Shown piece by piece: positions 38,554 to 49,856 of a DNA stretch of 64,000 nucleotides. Each line of letters opens with the position of its first letter. Position 1 is the first letter of the stretch. The translations under genes were made by a program, and so were the position numbers. The stretch comes from Neptunomonas japonica DSM 18939 (lineage in GTDB: Bacteria > Pseudomonadota > Gammaproteobacteria > Pseudomonadales > Balneatricaceae). The DNA lies in NCBI RefSeq assembly GCF_000422765.1, contig NZ_AUGR01000017.1:49395-113394 (forward strand), given 5' to 3'. The notes under the pieces were generated by a model, which was not told the origin of the DNA, ran no database searches, and saw nothing but the letters and a program-made list of their open reading frames with translations.

Positions 38554-40383
38554 ATGTCACAAATTCATTTATTGTCTCCTCGTCTGGCCAACCAAATAGC
38601 AGCAGGAGAGGTGGTCGAACGGCCTGCGTCTGTCGTAAAAGAATTACTGGAAAACAGTCTGGATGCCGGTGCTACTCGTCTGGAAGTTGATGTTGAACAG
38701 GCGGGAATTAAATTAATTCGTATCCGTGATGATGGCGATGGTATTGAAAAAGATGACCTGCCGTTAGCATTGAGTCGCCATGCAACCTCTAAAATTTATG
38801 AACTTGAAGATTTGGAAGCGGTAGCCAGTTTAGGCTTTCGGGGAGAGGCGCTAGCGAGTATCAGCTCCGTGTCGCGCTTGACGCTAACCTCGCGGCGTAT
38901 CTGCAGTGAGCATGCTTGGCAGGTGCAGACTGAGGGACGAGATATGTCGGCGCAATTGTCACCCGCAGCACACCCGCAGGGTACTACGGTTGAAATGCGC
39001 GATCTGTTCTTTAATACGCCGGCGCGCCGTAAATTTTTAAAAACTGAAAACACCGAATTTAAACATCTTGAAGAGGTGGTGAAGCGCTTAGCGTTGAGCC
39101 GCTTTGATGTTGCTTTTCAATTGAAGCACAATGGGCGTGTTATCCATCAATTAAAGCCTGCCAGTGTTAAAGCAGAGCAAGAACGCCGTGTTGCAGCTGT
39201 CTGTGGACCTGCATTTGTTGATCAGTCGTTACACGTTGATATGAACGCAGAAGCTTCTGGTTTAAGCCTTAGAGGTTGGATCGGGCTGCCGACATTTTCT
39301 CGTAGTCAGGCTGATTTACAGTACTTCTTTGTTAATGGGCGGATGATTAGAGATAAGTTGGTTACACACGCCGTGCGACAGGCCTATGCCGATGTGCTTT
39401 TTCATGGACGACATCCTGCTTATGTACTGTATTTGGAGCTAGATCCCGCCTTGGTGGATGTAAATGTGCATCCAACGAAGCACGAGGTTCGCTTTCGTGA
39501 AGGCCGGTTGGTCCATGATTTTATTTTCAGGTCTATCCATCGAGTGATTGGCGAAATTCGTCCCGATGCTTCGAATGTACCCGCTCTACAGGAATTAACA
39601 GCAGTAGAGGCAACCACTGAACAAAAGTTTGATCAGCAATATATGCCGCTGCATCAGCCGCGTGAAATATCCGGTGTTAATGAGCAGATAGCTCCATACG
39701 GGCAGCTGCACCAAAATCGTAGCTTTTCACAGCCTTCATCGAGTGGTTTTTCTGCGAGTCCACCTGTGGTGTCGTTTGAGTCTGATGAAATGGCTGAGGT
39801 TCCACCGTTGGGGTATGCCGTAGCGCAGCTGCATGGGATCTACGTTCTGTCTCAAAATAAGGAAGGCTTGGTGCTGGTGGATATGCATGCAGCCCACGAA
39901 CGCATTGTCTATGAGCGCTTAAAGTTGGCTTGTGAGGCCGAAGGTGTTAGAAGTCAGCCTCTACTAGTGCCTGTTAGTGTGGCGCTAAGTGTACGGGAAG
40001 CCGATGCAGCAGAAGAGTTCGATGAGCTGTTTGAAAAGCTAGGGTTTGAACTAGCGCGAATGGGCGAAGAGACGATAGTGATTCGCCAAGTACCCGTAAC
40101 ACTTGCCAAAGCTAATGTAGAGCAACTACTGCGTGATGTGTTGTCTGATATGATGATGTTTGGCAGTAGTCGTCGTTTAGAAGAGCATATGAATGAGCTA
40201 TTAGCCACGATGGCATGTCATGGCGCTGTTCGTGCTAACCGCCAGTTGACACTTCCTGAAATGAATAGCCTATTACGAGATATGGAGGCAACTGAGCGTA
40301 GTGGCCAATGCAATCATGGCCGTCCAACCTGGACCCAGCTAAGTATGGGTGAACTTGATAAATTATTTATGAGGGGGCAGTGA
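38554..40383 (+). CDS. mutL: DNA mismatch repair protein MutL, with endonuclease motif
   Basis: Links mismatch recognition by MutS to strand removal. The 609-residue protein has a GHKL ATPase domain (residues about 1-330, with [13 protein letters not shown] and RDDGDGI), a variable linker rich in Q, P and S (about 350-420), and a C-terminal dimerisation domain. Unlike E. coli MutL it carries the metal-binding endonuclease motif D443-M-H-A-x2-E449-x4-E454, and also ACHGAVRA and CNHGRP near the end. This is the type found in bacteria that lack MutH. Its stop overlaps the miaA start by one base. Confidence 0.97.
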   Translation: MSQIHLLSPRLANQIAAGEVVERPASVVKELLENSLDAGATRLEVDVEQAGIKLIRIRDDGDGIEKDDLPLALSRHATSKIYELEDLEAVASLGFRGEALASISSVSRLTLTSRRICSEHAWQVQTEGRDMSAQLSPAAHPQGTTVEMRDLFFNTPARRKFLKTENTEFKHLEEVVKRLALSRFDVAFQLKHNGRVIHQLKPASVKAEQERRVAAVCGPAFVDQSLHVDMNAEASGLSLRGWIGLPTFSRSQADLQYFFVNGRMIRDKLVTHAVRQAYADVLFHGRHPAYVLYLELDPALVDVNVHPTKHEVRFREGRLVHDFIFRSIHRVIGEIRPDASNVPALQELTAVEATTEQKFDQQYMPLHQPREISGVNEQIAPYGQLHQNRSFSQPSSSGFSASPPVVSFESDEMAEVPPLGYAVAQLHGIYVLSQNKEGLVLVDMHAAHERIVYERLKLACEAEGVRSQPLLVPVSVALSVREADAAEEFDELFEKLGFELARMGEETIVIRQVPVTLAKANVEQLLRDVLSDMMMFGSSRRLEEHMNELLATMACHGAVRANRQLTLPEMNSLLRDMEATERSGQCNHGRPTWTQLSMGELDKLFMRGQ

Positions 40384-41324
40384 TGGTTGCTATTAAGTTG
40401 CCTCCAGCAATTTTTTTAATGGGGCCTACCGCTGCAGGTAAAACTGATTTAGCGATGCGTCTTACTGAAGAGCTGCCTTGTGACATCATCAGTGTTGATT
40501 CTGCCCTGGTTTATAAAGGTATGGATATCGGTACAGCTAAACCCGACGTGGGGATGTTAAAAAAATACCCGCACCGCTTAGTCGATATTATCGATCCTTC
40601 ACAAAGTTACTCTGCTGCAGAGTTTAGGGCAGATGCCTTAAGAGAGATGGCTGAAATAACCGCAAAAGGTCGTATTCCGCTCTTGGTAGGGGGCACTATG
40701 ATGTATTATAACGCCCTAATAAAAGGGTTGGCGCCTTTGCCTGAGGCTGATCCAGAAGTACGTCAGCGCTTGTTGGAACAAGGAGAGCGTGAGGGGTGGC
40801 CTGCATTGCATGCGCAGTTATCTATTATTGATCCTGAATCAGCAAAGCGTTTAGCGCCGAATGATTCCCAGCGCTTGCAGCGCGCCTTAGAAGTCTATGA
40901 GCTGACAGGGCGCACGTTAACGCAGTTGTGGGCTGAACAAGAAAGCCAGAGTTTTGGATACAACGTTCTTAATTTAGCTGTAATGCCTGAAGAGCGCAAA
41001 ACCTTACATGAGCGGATTGCACTGCGTTATAAAATAATGTTAGAGGAAGGCTTTGTTGATGAGGTTAAGGCGCTGCATCAACGTGGTGATCTACATACGC
41101 AAATGCCATCTGTGCGCTGTGTTGGTTATCGACAAGTATGGTCATACCTTGATGGCGAATGGGATTATGACACTATGGTCGAAAAAGGTATTATTGCGAC
41201 GCGCCAGCTGGCTAAAAGGCAGATAACATGGCTCAGAAGCTGGGAAAACTTACACTGGTTGAAGAGCGAAGATAAAGATATTCTCAATCACAGCTTGAAA
41301 TTGTTTGATACAGCCATTATATAA
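40383..41324 (+). CDS. miaA: tRNA dimethylallyltransferase
   Basis: Adds the isopentenyl group to A37 of tRNAs that read codons starting with U. The 313-residue protein has the P-loop [14 protein letters not shown] near residues 13-26, then [21 protein letters not shown] and the catalytic segment [19 protein letters not shown]. The ATG at 40383 overlaps the mutL stop (TGATG) and has GAGGGGG upstream; a GTG one codon earlier is also in frame. Followed by hfq after a 107-base gap that probably holds an hfq promoter. Confidence 0.97.
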   Translation: MVAIKLPPAIFLMGPTAAGKTDLAMRLTEELPCDIISVDSALVYKGMDIGTAKPDVGMLKKYPHRLVDIIDPSQSYSAAEFRADALREMAEITAKGRIPLLVGGTMMYYNALIKGLAPLPEADPEVRQRLLEQGEREGWPALHAQLSIIDPESAKRLAPNDSQRLQRALEVYELTGRTLTQLWAEQESQSFGYNVLNLAVMPEERKTLHERIALRYKIMLEEGFVDEVKALHQRGDLHTQMPSVRCVGYRQVWSYLDGEWDYDTMVEKGIIATRQLAKRQITWLRSWENLHWLKSEDKDILNHSLKLFDTAII

Positions 41325-41389
41325 TGCTGTAGTTATATGGTTTTGGTGCTGTGCACAAAAAGGTTTTATTATCATTTTTAGATAAATGA

Positions 41390-41671
<282 letters not shown>

Positions 41672-41683
41672 GGTATAAACTGA

Positions 41684-42982
41684 TTGTTTTTTGAACGTCC
41701 TGAGTCAGGCGAAAAAGCCATACTCGTTCATATGGAGATGTCTGCTAAGGCTATCCAAGAATCCCCGCGCGAGCTCGAAGAGCTCGCACTGTCTGCCGGG
41801 GCTGATCCTGTTGAAATACTAACGGGCAGCCGTCAAAGGCCTACTGCAAAGTTCTTTATTGGTACTGGAAAACTTGAAGAATTAAGACAGCTTACCCAGT
41901 TACATGAAGCTGAATTGGTTATTTTTAATCATGCTTTGTCTCCTGCTCAAGAACGAAATATTGAGCGTGTGATCCAGTGTCGTGTATTGGATCGTACAGG
42001 GCTTATATTAGATATTTTTGCGCAACGTGCCAGAACCCATGAGGGTAAGTTGCAAGTAGAGCTTGCTCAATTGGAGCATATGTCTACTCGCTTAGTACGA
42101 GGCTGGACTCACCTTGAGCGCCAAAAAGGTGGTATCGGTCTACGTGGTCCGGGTGAGAGTCAGCTTGAGACAGATAGACGATTGTTACGAGCGCGAATTC
42201 AAACTATTCTTGCCCGCCTGGATAAAGTTCAGAAGCAGCGAGAGCAAGGTCGCCGCTCAAGGCAGCGTGCTGAAGTGCCAACTATTTCGTTAGTGGGCTA
42301 CACCAATGCGGGTAAGTCGTCATTATTTAATAAAATGACTGACGCAGAGGTGTATGTGGCTGATCAGTTGTTCGCCACGCTAGATCCGACGTTACGTAAA
42401 ATAGAGTTGGACGATGTTGGTCCCGCAATTCTTGCGGACACGGTTGGATTTATCCGTCACTTGCCACACAAATTGGTTGAATCTTTTCGTGCGACACTTC
42501 AAGAAACAACAGATGCGACTTTGTTGTTGCATCTAATTGATGCGTGTGACGATGAGCGGCAAGGCCATATTGATGAAGTGGAACGTGTACTTAAAGAGAT
42601 TGGTGCTGATGATGTGCCATTGCTTCAGGTCTACAATAAAATTGATTTGATGCCTGGCCAGAAAGCACGTATTGATAGAAATAGTGATGGTGAGCCAGTG
42701 CGCGTTTGGCTATCAGCAGTATCGGGCGATGGCATTGATTTATTATTGAGTGCTGTCAATGAGCGGCTGTCTGATGATGTATTTCACGATACAATCAGTT
42801 TAAAGCCAAAAGATGGGCAGTTACGTGCTCACCTTTATGCCCAAAGTGCCGTCTTGAATGAAGTTATTGACGAGCACGGTGATATGCAGCTGGAGATTCG
42901 TTTGCAGCGCAAAGACTTATTACAAATGCTAAGTCGCTTGGGTATGGCAACTGAACAATATCGTGTAGAAGAGGTCTATTAA
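41684..42982 (+). CDS. hflX: Ribosome-associated GTPase HflX
   Basis: GTPase that binds the 50S subunit and splits stalled or heat-damaged ribosomes. The 432 residues have an N-terminal nucleotide-binding HflX domain (about 1-190, with GGIGLRGPGESQLETDRR), a coiled linker, and the G domain with P-loop GYTNAGKSSLFN, DTVGFIRHLPH and NKIDLM. The frame starts with TTG at 41684, giving MFFERPESGEKAILVH, the N-terminus typical of Pseudomonas-like HflX; the next ATG is ten codons later or more and would remove conserved residues. Confidence 0.95.
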   Translation: MFFERPESGEKAILVHMEMSAKAIQESPRELEELALSAGADPVEILTGSRQRPTAKFFIGTGKLEELRQLTQLHEAELVIFNHALSPAQERNIERVIQCRVLDRTGLILDIFAQRARTHEGKLQVELAQLEHMSTRLVRGWTHLERQKGGIGLRGPGESQLETDRRLLRARIQTILARLDKVQKQREQGRRSRQRAEVPTISLVGYTNAGKSSLFNKMTDAEVYVADQLFATLDPTLRKIELDDVGPAILADTVGFIRHLPHKLVESFRATLQETTDATLLLHLIDACDDERQGHIDEVERVLKEIGADDVPLLQVYNKIDLMPGQKARIDRNSDGEPVRVWLSAVSGDGIDLLLSAVNERLSDDVFHDTISLKPKDGQLRAHLYAQSAVLNEVIDEHGDMQLEIRLQRKDLLQMLSRLGMATEQYRVEEVY

Positions 42983-43031
42983 CATCTTCTTCACTGAATT
43001 TATTAAATTTTGATTTTTAACGGAGAACTAT

Positions 43032-44237
43032 ATGGCTTGGAACGAGCCTGGCGGCAATGGTAATGGCCAGGATCCTTGGGGTGGCGGTGATAAGCGCAAC
43101 GACAAGGGCAACCGTGGTAATGATCAAGGCCCACCAGATTTAGATGAGGCGCTACGTAAGCTGCAAGACCGACTGAACGATCTTTTTGGTGGATCGGGCA
43201 AAAAAAGCGGTGGTGGAGGCGGTGGTAGTTCTCCCGCAGGCAGTAACAGTGCTTTTATTTGGGTTGTACTTGCTGTTGCAGTTCTTGCATGGGGCGGTAT
43301 GGGTTTTTACACCGTCGATCAGCAGGAGCGTGGTGTCGTGCTTACTTTAGGTAAGTATAGCGAAACGGTTAATCCTGGTTTGCAGTGGAATCCACCGCTT
43401 ATTGATGAAGTAAGTATCGTAAATACTACGCGTGTTCGTAGCCATGATCATCAGGCGTTGATGCTGACCGAAGATGAAAACATCGTGGATGTTGCCATGA
43501 CCGCTCAGTATGTTGTTGCTGACCCTAAAGCTTATGAGCTAAGTGTACGTGATCCGGATGGTAGTCTTTCTAATGCGGCTGAGTCGGCTTTGCGCCATGT
43601 GGTTGGTTCATCTGAAATGCATTCAATCCTGACGGAAGGTCGTGAAACGCTGGCTATTCAGGTGCAGGAACGTTTGCAGCGCTATATGTCAGACTACAAC
43701 ACGGGTATCTCCATTACTCAGGTGAACATCAAAAATGCCCAGGCGCCTAGCCAAGTGCAAGATGCATTCGATGATGTAATCAAAGCGCGTGAAGATGAGC
43801 AGCGAGTTAAAAACGAAGCGCAATCTTATGCTAACGGTGTTGTTCCTGAGGCGCGTGGTAAAGCACAGCGTATGTTGGAAGAGGCAAGTGCTTATCGTGA
43901 GCAGGTTGTTTCTAAGGCGGAGGGTGAATCGAAACGTTTTACAGCTCTGTTAACTGAGTATGAAAAAGCGCCTGGTGTTACGCGTGAGCGTCTCTATCTT
44001 GATGCGATGCAAGAAGTCTTGGCTAAGAACGCTAAAGTGCTGATTGATGTAGAAGGCGGTAATAATATGATGTATCTGCCTGTGGATAAACTTATCCAGA
44101 ACAATGGTAGTCGTCAGCCTGCTGTTACTTCAGGTAACCTGCGTTTAGATGACCAGTCTTTAAGAAGTGTGACTAATCAAGTAGTGGATCAGATTAGACA
44201 AAGCCAAGCGACAACTCGTAGGGAGGGTAGACAATGA
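43032..44237 (+). CDS. hflK: FtsH protease modulator HflK
   Basis: Band-7/SPFH membrane protein that with HflC forms the large ring-shaped cage around the FtsH protease. The 401-residue protein has a glycine- and asparagine-rich N-terminal tail (about 1-70, with GGNGNGQDPWGGGDKRN), one membrane segment (about 75-95), the SPFH domain with VDQQERGVVLTLGKY and a helical C-terminal region ending in a Q/R-rich tail. Overlaps hflC by four bases (ATGA). Confidence 0.97.
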   Translation: MAWNEPGGNGNGQDPWGGGDKRNDKGNRGNDQGPPDLDEALRKLQDRLNDLFGGSGKKSGGGGGGSSPAGSNSAFIWVVLAVAVLAWGGMGFYTVDQQERGVVLTLGKYSETVNPGLQWNPPLIDEVSIVNTTRVRSHDHQALMLTEDENIVDVAMTAQYVVADPKAYELSVRDPDGSLSNAAESALRHVVGSSEMHSILTEGRETLAIQVQERLQRYMSDYNTGISITQVNIKNAQAPSQVQDAFDDVIKAREDEQRVKNEAQSYANGVVPEARGKAQRMLEEASAYREQVVSKAEGESKRFTALLTEYEKAPGVTRERLYLDAMQEVLAKNAKVLIDVEGGNNMMYLPVDKLIQNNGSRQPAVTSGNLRLDDQSLRSVTNQVVDQIRQSQATTRREGRQ

Positions 44238-45112
44238 GTACGAAAGCACTATTTTCAATCATCCTTGCGGGCGTAATTATACTAGTTGCATCTAAGTCTG
44301 TTTATATTATTAAAGAAACGGAACGTGCAGTTAAATTGCAGTTTGGTGAGATTGTTGAGCCGGATATTAAACCGGGGCTGAGTTTTAAGATTCCGTTCGT
44401 TAATACCATTCGCAAATTCGATGGTCGTGTTTTGACGCTGGATAGTCGTCCGCAAGCGTTCTTAACTATCGAGAAGAAGCGTCTAATTGTTGATGCTTTT
44501 TTGAAGTGGAAAATTAACAGCGTTGAAACTTACTATACGGCAACGTCTGGTGATGAGTTCAGGGCTGCTGATCTGCTTTCTGCTCGTGTAGAGAATGAGC
44601 TGCGTAACCAGTTTGGTGCGCGTACTCTGAACGAAGTGGTGTCAGGGGAGCGTGATGAAGTAATGACGGAAGTTATTCGACGCTTGAATGAGGTGGCTTC
44701 TAAAGAGTTGGGTGTTAGCATCATTGATGTGCGTGTTAAGCGTGTAGAGCTGCCACCAGAAGTATCAAACTCTGTTTATGAGCGTATGCGTACTGAACGT
44801 GAGCGTGAAGCGCGTGAGTTGCGTTCACGTGGTTTTGAGTTGGCAGAGGGGATTCGAGCTGATGCAGACCGCCAGAAAACAGTGTTGGTTGCTGAAGCTT
44901 ACCGTGAATCAGAAGGCTTGCGAGGTGAAGGTGATGCGTCGGCTGCTGCTATTTATGCGAATGCATACAGTAAAGATTCTGAGTTTTACTCTTTTACGCG
45001 TAGCTTAAAAGCTTATACAGAGGCCTTTTCAGGTAATGGCGATGTCATGTTGCTTAAGCCTGATAGTGAGTTCTTTAAATACTTATCGAATTCAGCTGGT
45101 GCTGAAAAATAG
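44234..45112 (+). CDS. hflC: FtsH protease modulator HflC
   Basis: Partner of HflK in the SPFH complex regulating FtsH. The 292 residues comprise an N-terminal membrane anchor (about 5-22), the SPFH domain (IKETERAVKLQFGEIV) and a long helical arm (ERMRTEREREARELRSRGFELAEGIRADADR). Translation is coupled to hflK. A terminator follows 65 bases downstream, before yjeT. Confidence 0.97.
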   Translation: MSTKALFSIILAGVIILVASKSVYIIKETERAVKLQFGEIVEPDIKPGLSFKIPFVNTIRKFDGRVLTLDSRPQAFLTIEKKRLIVDAFLKWKINSVETYYTATSGDEFRAADLLSARVENELRNQFGARTLNEVVSGERDEVMTEVIRRLNEVASKELGVSIIDVRVKRVELPPEVSNSVYERMRTEREREARELRSRGFELAEGIRADADRQKTVLVAEAYRESEGLRGEGDASAAAIYANAYSKDSEFYSFTRSLKAYTEAFSGNGDVMLLKPDSEFFKYLSNSAGAEK

Positions 45113-45177
45113 TATAAAGTCGTAAGAGAAAGTAGGAATCGACTGCACTTTGTTAGTGATTCCATGTTAAAATCGTC

Positions 45178-45204
45178 AAAACCGGGCCTAGTCCCGGTTT
45201 TTTT
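45178..45204 (+). terminator. Rho-independent terminator after hflC
   Basis: The stem AAAACCGGG / CCCGGTTTTTTT with a six-base loop begins 65 bases after hflC. It separates the hfq-hflXKC transcript from yjeT-hisZ-purA, although readthrough may occur. Confidence 0.85.
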
Positions 45205-45227
45205 ATGTAAAGTGCGGCTGGTAGTGA

Positions 45228-45425
45228 ATGTCATCAGAGTTTTGGTATGAAATAGCAATAGCTTTTTGTCTGGTGATGATTCTGGAAGGTGTTTTACCTT
45301 TTCTTTATCCACATCGTTGGCGGGGAATGGTGGAGCAGCTAGCTAATATAGATGATCGCACACTGCGAATTATTGGTTTGCTTAGCATGCTTGCGGGTGT
45401 GCTGGGTCTTTATCTGATTCATTGA
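45228..45425 (+). CDS. yjeT: DUF2065 small membrane protein (YjeT family)
   Basis: A 65-residue protein with two membrane helices (about 5-25 and 44-64) and a short basic/acidic loop (PHRWRGMVEQLANIDDRTLRIIG). Length and sequence fit the YjeT/DUF2065 family, whose function is unknown but which sits after hflC in many gammaproteobacteria. It lies 23 bases after the hflC terminator and 21 bases before hisZ. Confidence 0.88.
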   Translation: MSSEFWYEIAIAFCLVMILEGVLPFLYPHRWRGMVEQLANIDDRTLRIIGLLSMLAGVLGLYLIH

Positions 45426-45446
45426 TAATAGGTTTTGGAGTTATAC

Positions 45447-46631
45447 ATGGCATTGGCTGATCGCTGGTTGCTTCCTGATGGCGTTAAAGAAATGCTGCCG
45501 CCAAATGCGCGTCAGGTTGAAGTATTACGCCGTAAGATGCTCGATCTTTATGATAGCTGGGGCTATGACTTAGTGATGCCGCCTTTGATGGAGCATTTTG
45601 ACTCGCTTTTGACGGGTGCCGGTAAAGATCTTGAGCTAAATACCTTTAAATTGGTTGATCAATTGACAGGTCAGACGTTGGGTGTTCGTGCAGATATTAC
45701 GCCACAGGTAGCCAGAATTGATGCTCATCGAATGCATGTAGAAGGTGCAAATCGACTTTGTTATTGTGGTTCTGTATTGCATACGCATTCTGCCAATATG
45801 TTGGCGTCTCGTAATCCTTTGCAGATAGGTGCCGAGCTGTACGGGCATGCTGGAATAGAAAGTGATATAGAAGTAATTTCTTTGATGCTTGAGACGCTCT
45901 ATGCTTCAGGCCTGCAAGACGAGTTAAGTTTGGACCTTGGACATGTAGGGATCTTTCAGGGGTTGGTTGTTGAAGCCAATTTAGATGCCTCTATCGTAGT
46001 TCAGTATATGGAGTTGTTACAGCGTAAGGCTTTGCCTGAGCTGTCGGAATTTTTGGAATCACTGGATATTGATGCCAGTTATATAGCTATGTTGGCAGAG
46101 TTGCCTAAGTTGAATGGTGGCTTAGAAGTGCTGGCAAAAGCTAAAGATATATTTGCAGATACTAACGCTTCTATTTTGGAGGCTGTTGCATATTTAGAGC
46201 GCCTTTCCAGTATTATTCAGCAGCGTTACCCTGGGGTAGACTTGTATTTTGACCTAGGTGAGTTGCGCGGATATAACTATCATACGGGTGTGGTTTTTTC
46301 TGCATTAACACCTGTTTTTGGTCAGGCAATAGCAAAAGGCGGTCGCTATGATGCGATCGGTAAAGATTTTGGTAGAGCACGTCCGGCTACGGGCTTTAGT
46401 GCTGATCTGAAAACATTAGCAGACCTTGCTGCTAGTGTGGATGAAAATATTGTAAGAGGCGTTTTGGCACCGGAGAGTGGTGACACTCATCTGATGCAAA
46501 AAATTGCTGATTTGCGATCTCAAGGAATTAGAGTAATGCAACAGTTGCCTGGAGATACGGCTACTGATGCAGCGGTTTTTAGCCAGAAATTGGTTAAGCA
46601 GGGTGAAGAGTGGGTCTTAGCGGCTCTGTAA
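45447..46631 (+). CDS. hisZ: ATP phosphoribosyltransferase regulatory subunit HisZ
   Basis: Regulatory subunit of the first histidine biosynthesis enzyme in bacteria with the short HisG. It resembles histidyl-tRNA synthetase but does not charge tRNA. The 394 residues start MALADRWLLPDGVKEMLPP and carry class II synthetase-like segments (LGVRADITPQVARI, YYHTGVVF-like NYHTGVVFSA, GGRYDAIG), but no anticodon-binding domain. GGAG precedes this ATG; the longer frame from a TTG is less likely. hisG is not in the window. Followed by purA. Confidence 0.94.
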   Translation: MALADRWLLPDGVKEMLPPNARQVEVLRRKMLDLYDSWGYDLVMPPLMEHFDSLLTGAGKDLELNTFKLVDQLTGQTLGVRADITPQVARIDAHRMHVEGANRLCYCGSVLHTHSANMLASRNPLQIGAELYGHAGIESDIEVISLMLETLYASGLQDELSLDLGHVGIFQGLVVEANLDASIVVQYMELLQRKALPELSEFLESLDIDASYIAMLAELPKLNGGLEVLAKAKDIFADTNASILEAVAYLERLSSIIQQRYPGVDLYFDLGELRGYNYHTGVVFSALTPVFGQAIAKGGRYDAIGKDFGRARPATGFSADLKTLADLAASVDENIVRGVLAPESGDTHLMQKIADLRSQGIRVMQQLPGDTATDAAVFSQKLVKQGEEWVLAAL

Positions 46632-47963
<1,332 letters not shown>

Positions 47964-47977
47964 AAGGTAGTACGTAT

Positions 47978-48005
47978 AAAAAAACCGGCGAGAGCCGGTT
48001 TTTTT
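47978..48005. terminator. Terminator between convergent purA and suhB
   Basis: A perfect 12-base stem AAAAAAACCGGC / GCCGGTTTTTTT with loop GAGA lies 14 bases after purA and 16 bases after the convergent suhB stop. The symmetric A and T runs allow it to work in both directions. Confidence 0.92.
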
Positions 48006-48021
48006 ATATCTAGAACTACGC

Positions 48022-48825
48022 TTATGCTTCTATTGCTGGGCGGATAGCCTTTAATAGTGCTTTGAATAGTTTAGGGTTGGCAGATACAGTGTTGCCATTC
48101 TTGCGGAAGTCATTGCCGCCTTTTAAATCGCCTAGCAAGCCGCCGGCTTCCTGAATGATCAATGCGCCAGTAGTTAATGTGCCTTGGTTTAGTTTTATCT
48201 GAATAAAACCGTCTAAACGCCCTGCAGCCATATACGCCATGTTTAGTGCCGCGGATCCGGTGTTGTGAAGGATAGCGTCAGCGCTCTGAAGTTGGCATGA
48301 AATCTGTTTAAAGGTATCAAATTGTGCTTTTTCTGCGGCGCTGTTCAAAAAGCTAGAGCCAATAATGGTTTGCTCTAGTGTGCGCTTGTTGCTAACGCGA
48401 AGTCGTTTGCCGTTTAAGTGAGCACCGTTACCGCGGCTGGCGGTAAACTCTTCGCCAGTGATTGGGTTGAGGATAAGGGCGTGTTCTGTGCGGCCTTTAA
48501 GCTCTGCTGACATGCAAATAGCAAATACAGGCAACCCATTGGTAAAATTGGAAATGCTATCGATAGGGTTGATGTGCCAAGTGACGTCAGTGTTTTCTTC
48601 TAGTGATTTGTGTACACCAGAGAATTCACCCACTATTGCGTGGCTTGGGTAAGCCTTCTGAATAGAGTAAGCGATCGTTTGCTCTGCTTTGGTGGCAGTT
48701 TCGTTTAGGAAATCGCTGATGCTGGATTGTTCTGATTTTATCAGGTCAATTCGCTCGGCAGAGCGAGCAATCTGTTCGCCAGCGATGCGTGCCGCTCGAA
48801 GGGCAATGTTTAGCATGGGTTGCAT
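48022..48825 (-). CDS. suhB: Inositol-1-monophosphatase family protein SuhB
   Basis: Magnesium-dependent inositol monophosphatase; in E. coli SuhB also acts with Nus factors in antitermination of rRNA transcription. The 267 residues start MQPMLNIALRAARIAGEQ as in SuhB. The metal-binding motif appears as WHINPIDSISNFTNGLP near residue 83, where the usual sequence is D-P-(L/I)-D-G-T. Here an asparagine stands in place of the first aspartate and SIS in place of GT, so the catalytic motif is altered. The earlier GEFSG also lacks the usual second glutamate (normally GEE). Divergent from trmJ. Confidence 0.9.
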   Translation of the reverse strand: MQPMLNIALRAARIAGEQIARSAERIDLIKSEQSSISDFLNETATKAEQTIAYSIQKAYPSHAIVGEFSGVHKSLEENTDVTWHINPIDSISNFTNGLPVFAICMSAELKGRTEHALILNPITGEEFTASRGNGAHLNGKRLRVSNKRTLEQTIIGSSFLNSAAEKAQFDTFKQISCQLQSADAILHNTGSAALNMAYMAAGRLDGFIQIKLNQGTLTTGALIIQEAGGLLGDLKGGNDFRKNGNTVSANPKLFKALLKAIRPAIEA

Positions 48826-48941
48826 TAGTATTGGTGCTCAGTTTGGATAGCAAAGCATGATTATACAAAAGCTAGGGCCAGGACAGAACACCTGAGTGAC
48901 ATTCTGTTAAACTATTAGTCGATTTTTATGTGAAGTTGGTT

Positions 48942-49688
48942 ATGAAATTAGAAAATATTCGTATTGTTCTCGTAAATACAACGCATCCTGGCAATATTGG
49001 GGGTGTGGCACGTGCCATGAAAAATATGGGGCTTGTCGATCTTTCTCTCGTTGTGCCTCGCGTTTTCCCTTCTGGAGATGCTGATGCACGCGCCGCAGGT
49101 GCATCAGATATCTTGAAAACTGCCTCGGTAGTTGACTCTTTAGAGGAGGCTGTTGCTGATGCGCATGTAGTGGTGGGGGCTAGTGCTCGTGGTAGGAATA
49201 TCCCTTGGCCAGTTATGGATCCTCATGAATTGGCTGGCGTAGCTATTTCATTGCAAGAAGAGCAGAAAATAGCCATCGTTTTTGGTCGAGAAGATCGCGG
49301 CCTAACAAATGAGGAACTACAGCTTTGTCATCTTCATGTGCACATTCCTTCTGTAGAAGGTTTTAGTTCTTTGAACCTTGCAGCAGCAGTGCAAGTTATT
49401 GCATATGAGTTGCGTATGGTTCAGCTGAAAGAGTCGCAAGGACAGTTGCAGGCGCCTAAGTGGGGGACAGACTGGGATGTTGAGCTTGCAGAGCATCGCG
49501 AACTTGAATTGCTATTTGATCATTTGGAAAAAGTGTTAATTGATGTTGATTTTCTTGATCCTGAGAGTCCTCGACACCTAATGCCGCGCTTGAGGCGTTT
49601 ATTTCAAAGAGCAGTGCCAGATAAGGTTGAGGTCAATATTCTGCGTGGCATGTTGAGCCATATTCAGAAAAAAAATGACCTTAATTGA
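48942..49688 (+). CDS. trmJ: tRNA (cytidine/uridine-2'-O-)-methyltransferase TrmJ
   Basis: SPOUT-family enzyme that methylates the ribose of residue 32 in tRNA. The 248 residues show the knotted SAM-binding fold motifs NTTHPGNIGGVARAMKNMG at the N-terminus, IVFGREDRGLTNEEL in the middle and SSLNLAAAVQVIAYEL. A C-terminal extension (about 165-248) is typical of TrmJ. An in-frame GTG four codons earlier is an alternative start. Precedes the isc operon, as in E. coli and Pseudomonas. Confidence 0.95.
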   Translation: MKLENIRIVLVNTTHPGNIGGVARAMKNMGLVDLSLVVPRVFPSGDADARAAGASDILKTASVVDSLEEAVADAHVVVGASARGRNIPWPVMDPHELAGVAISLQEEQKIAIVFGREDRGLTNEELQLCHLHVHIPSVEGFSSLNLAAAVQVIAYELRMVQLKESQGQLQAPKWGTDWDVELAEHRELELLFDHLEKVLIDVDFLDPESPRHLMPRLRRLFQRAVPDKVEVNILRGMLSHIQKKNDLN

Positions 49689-49789
49689 CCTCGAAGCTGC
49701 ATGTGATTTTATCGTTACGGACATCTGTCTTTAAAAGTGGTAAATTGTAGCGCCGGAATTAGTAATAACCTACTTAAATGCTCGGACTA

Positions 49790-49822
49790 ATACTTGACTA
49801 TTTTTGTAGGTTAAAACATACT
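49790..49822 (+). promoter_or_regulatory. iscR promoter overlapping an IscR type 1-like site
   Basis: A -35 TTGACT (49794-49799) and a -10 CATACT (49817-49822) are 17 bases apart, ending 34 bases before iscR. The sequence ATACTTGACTATTTTTGTAGG starting at 49790 matches the left half and centre of the type 1 IscR box, so holo-IscR probably represses its own operon here. Confidence 0.6.
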
Positions 49823-49856
49823 GCTACCCAAGATTAAGAATGAAGGGCGGTTGTTT

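Noticed and set aside
49741..49789. Second IscR site upstream of the iscR promoter
   Set aside because: AATAACCTACTTAAATGCTC keeps too few positions of either IscR motif to be called by eye.
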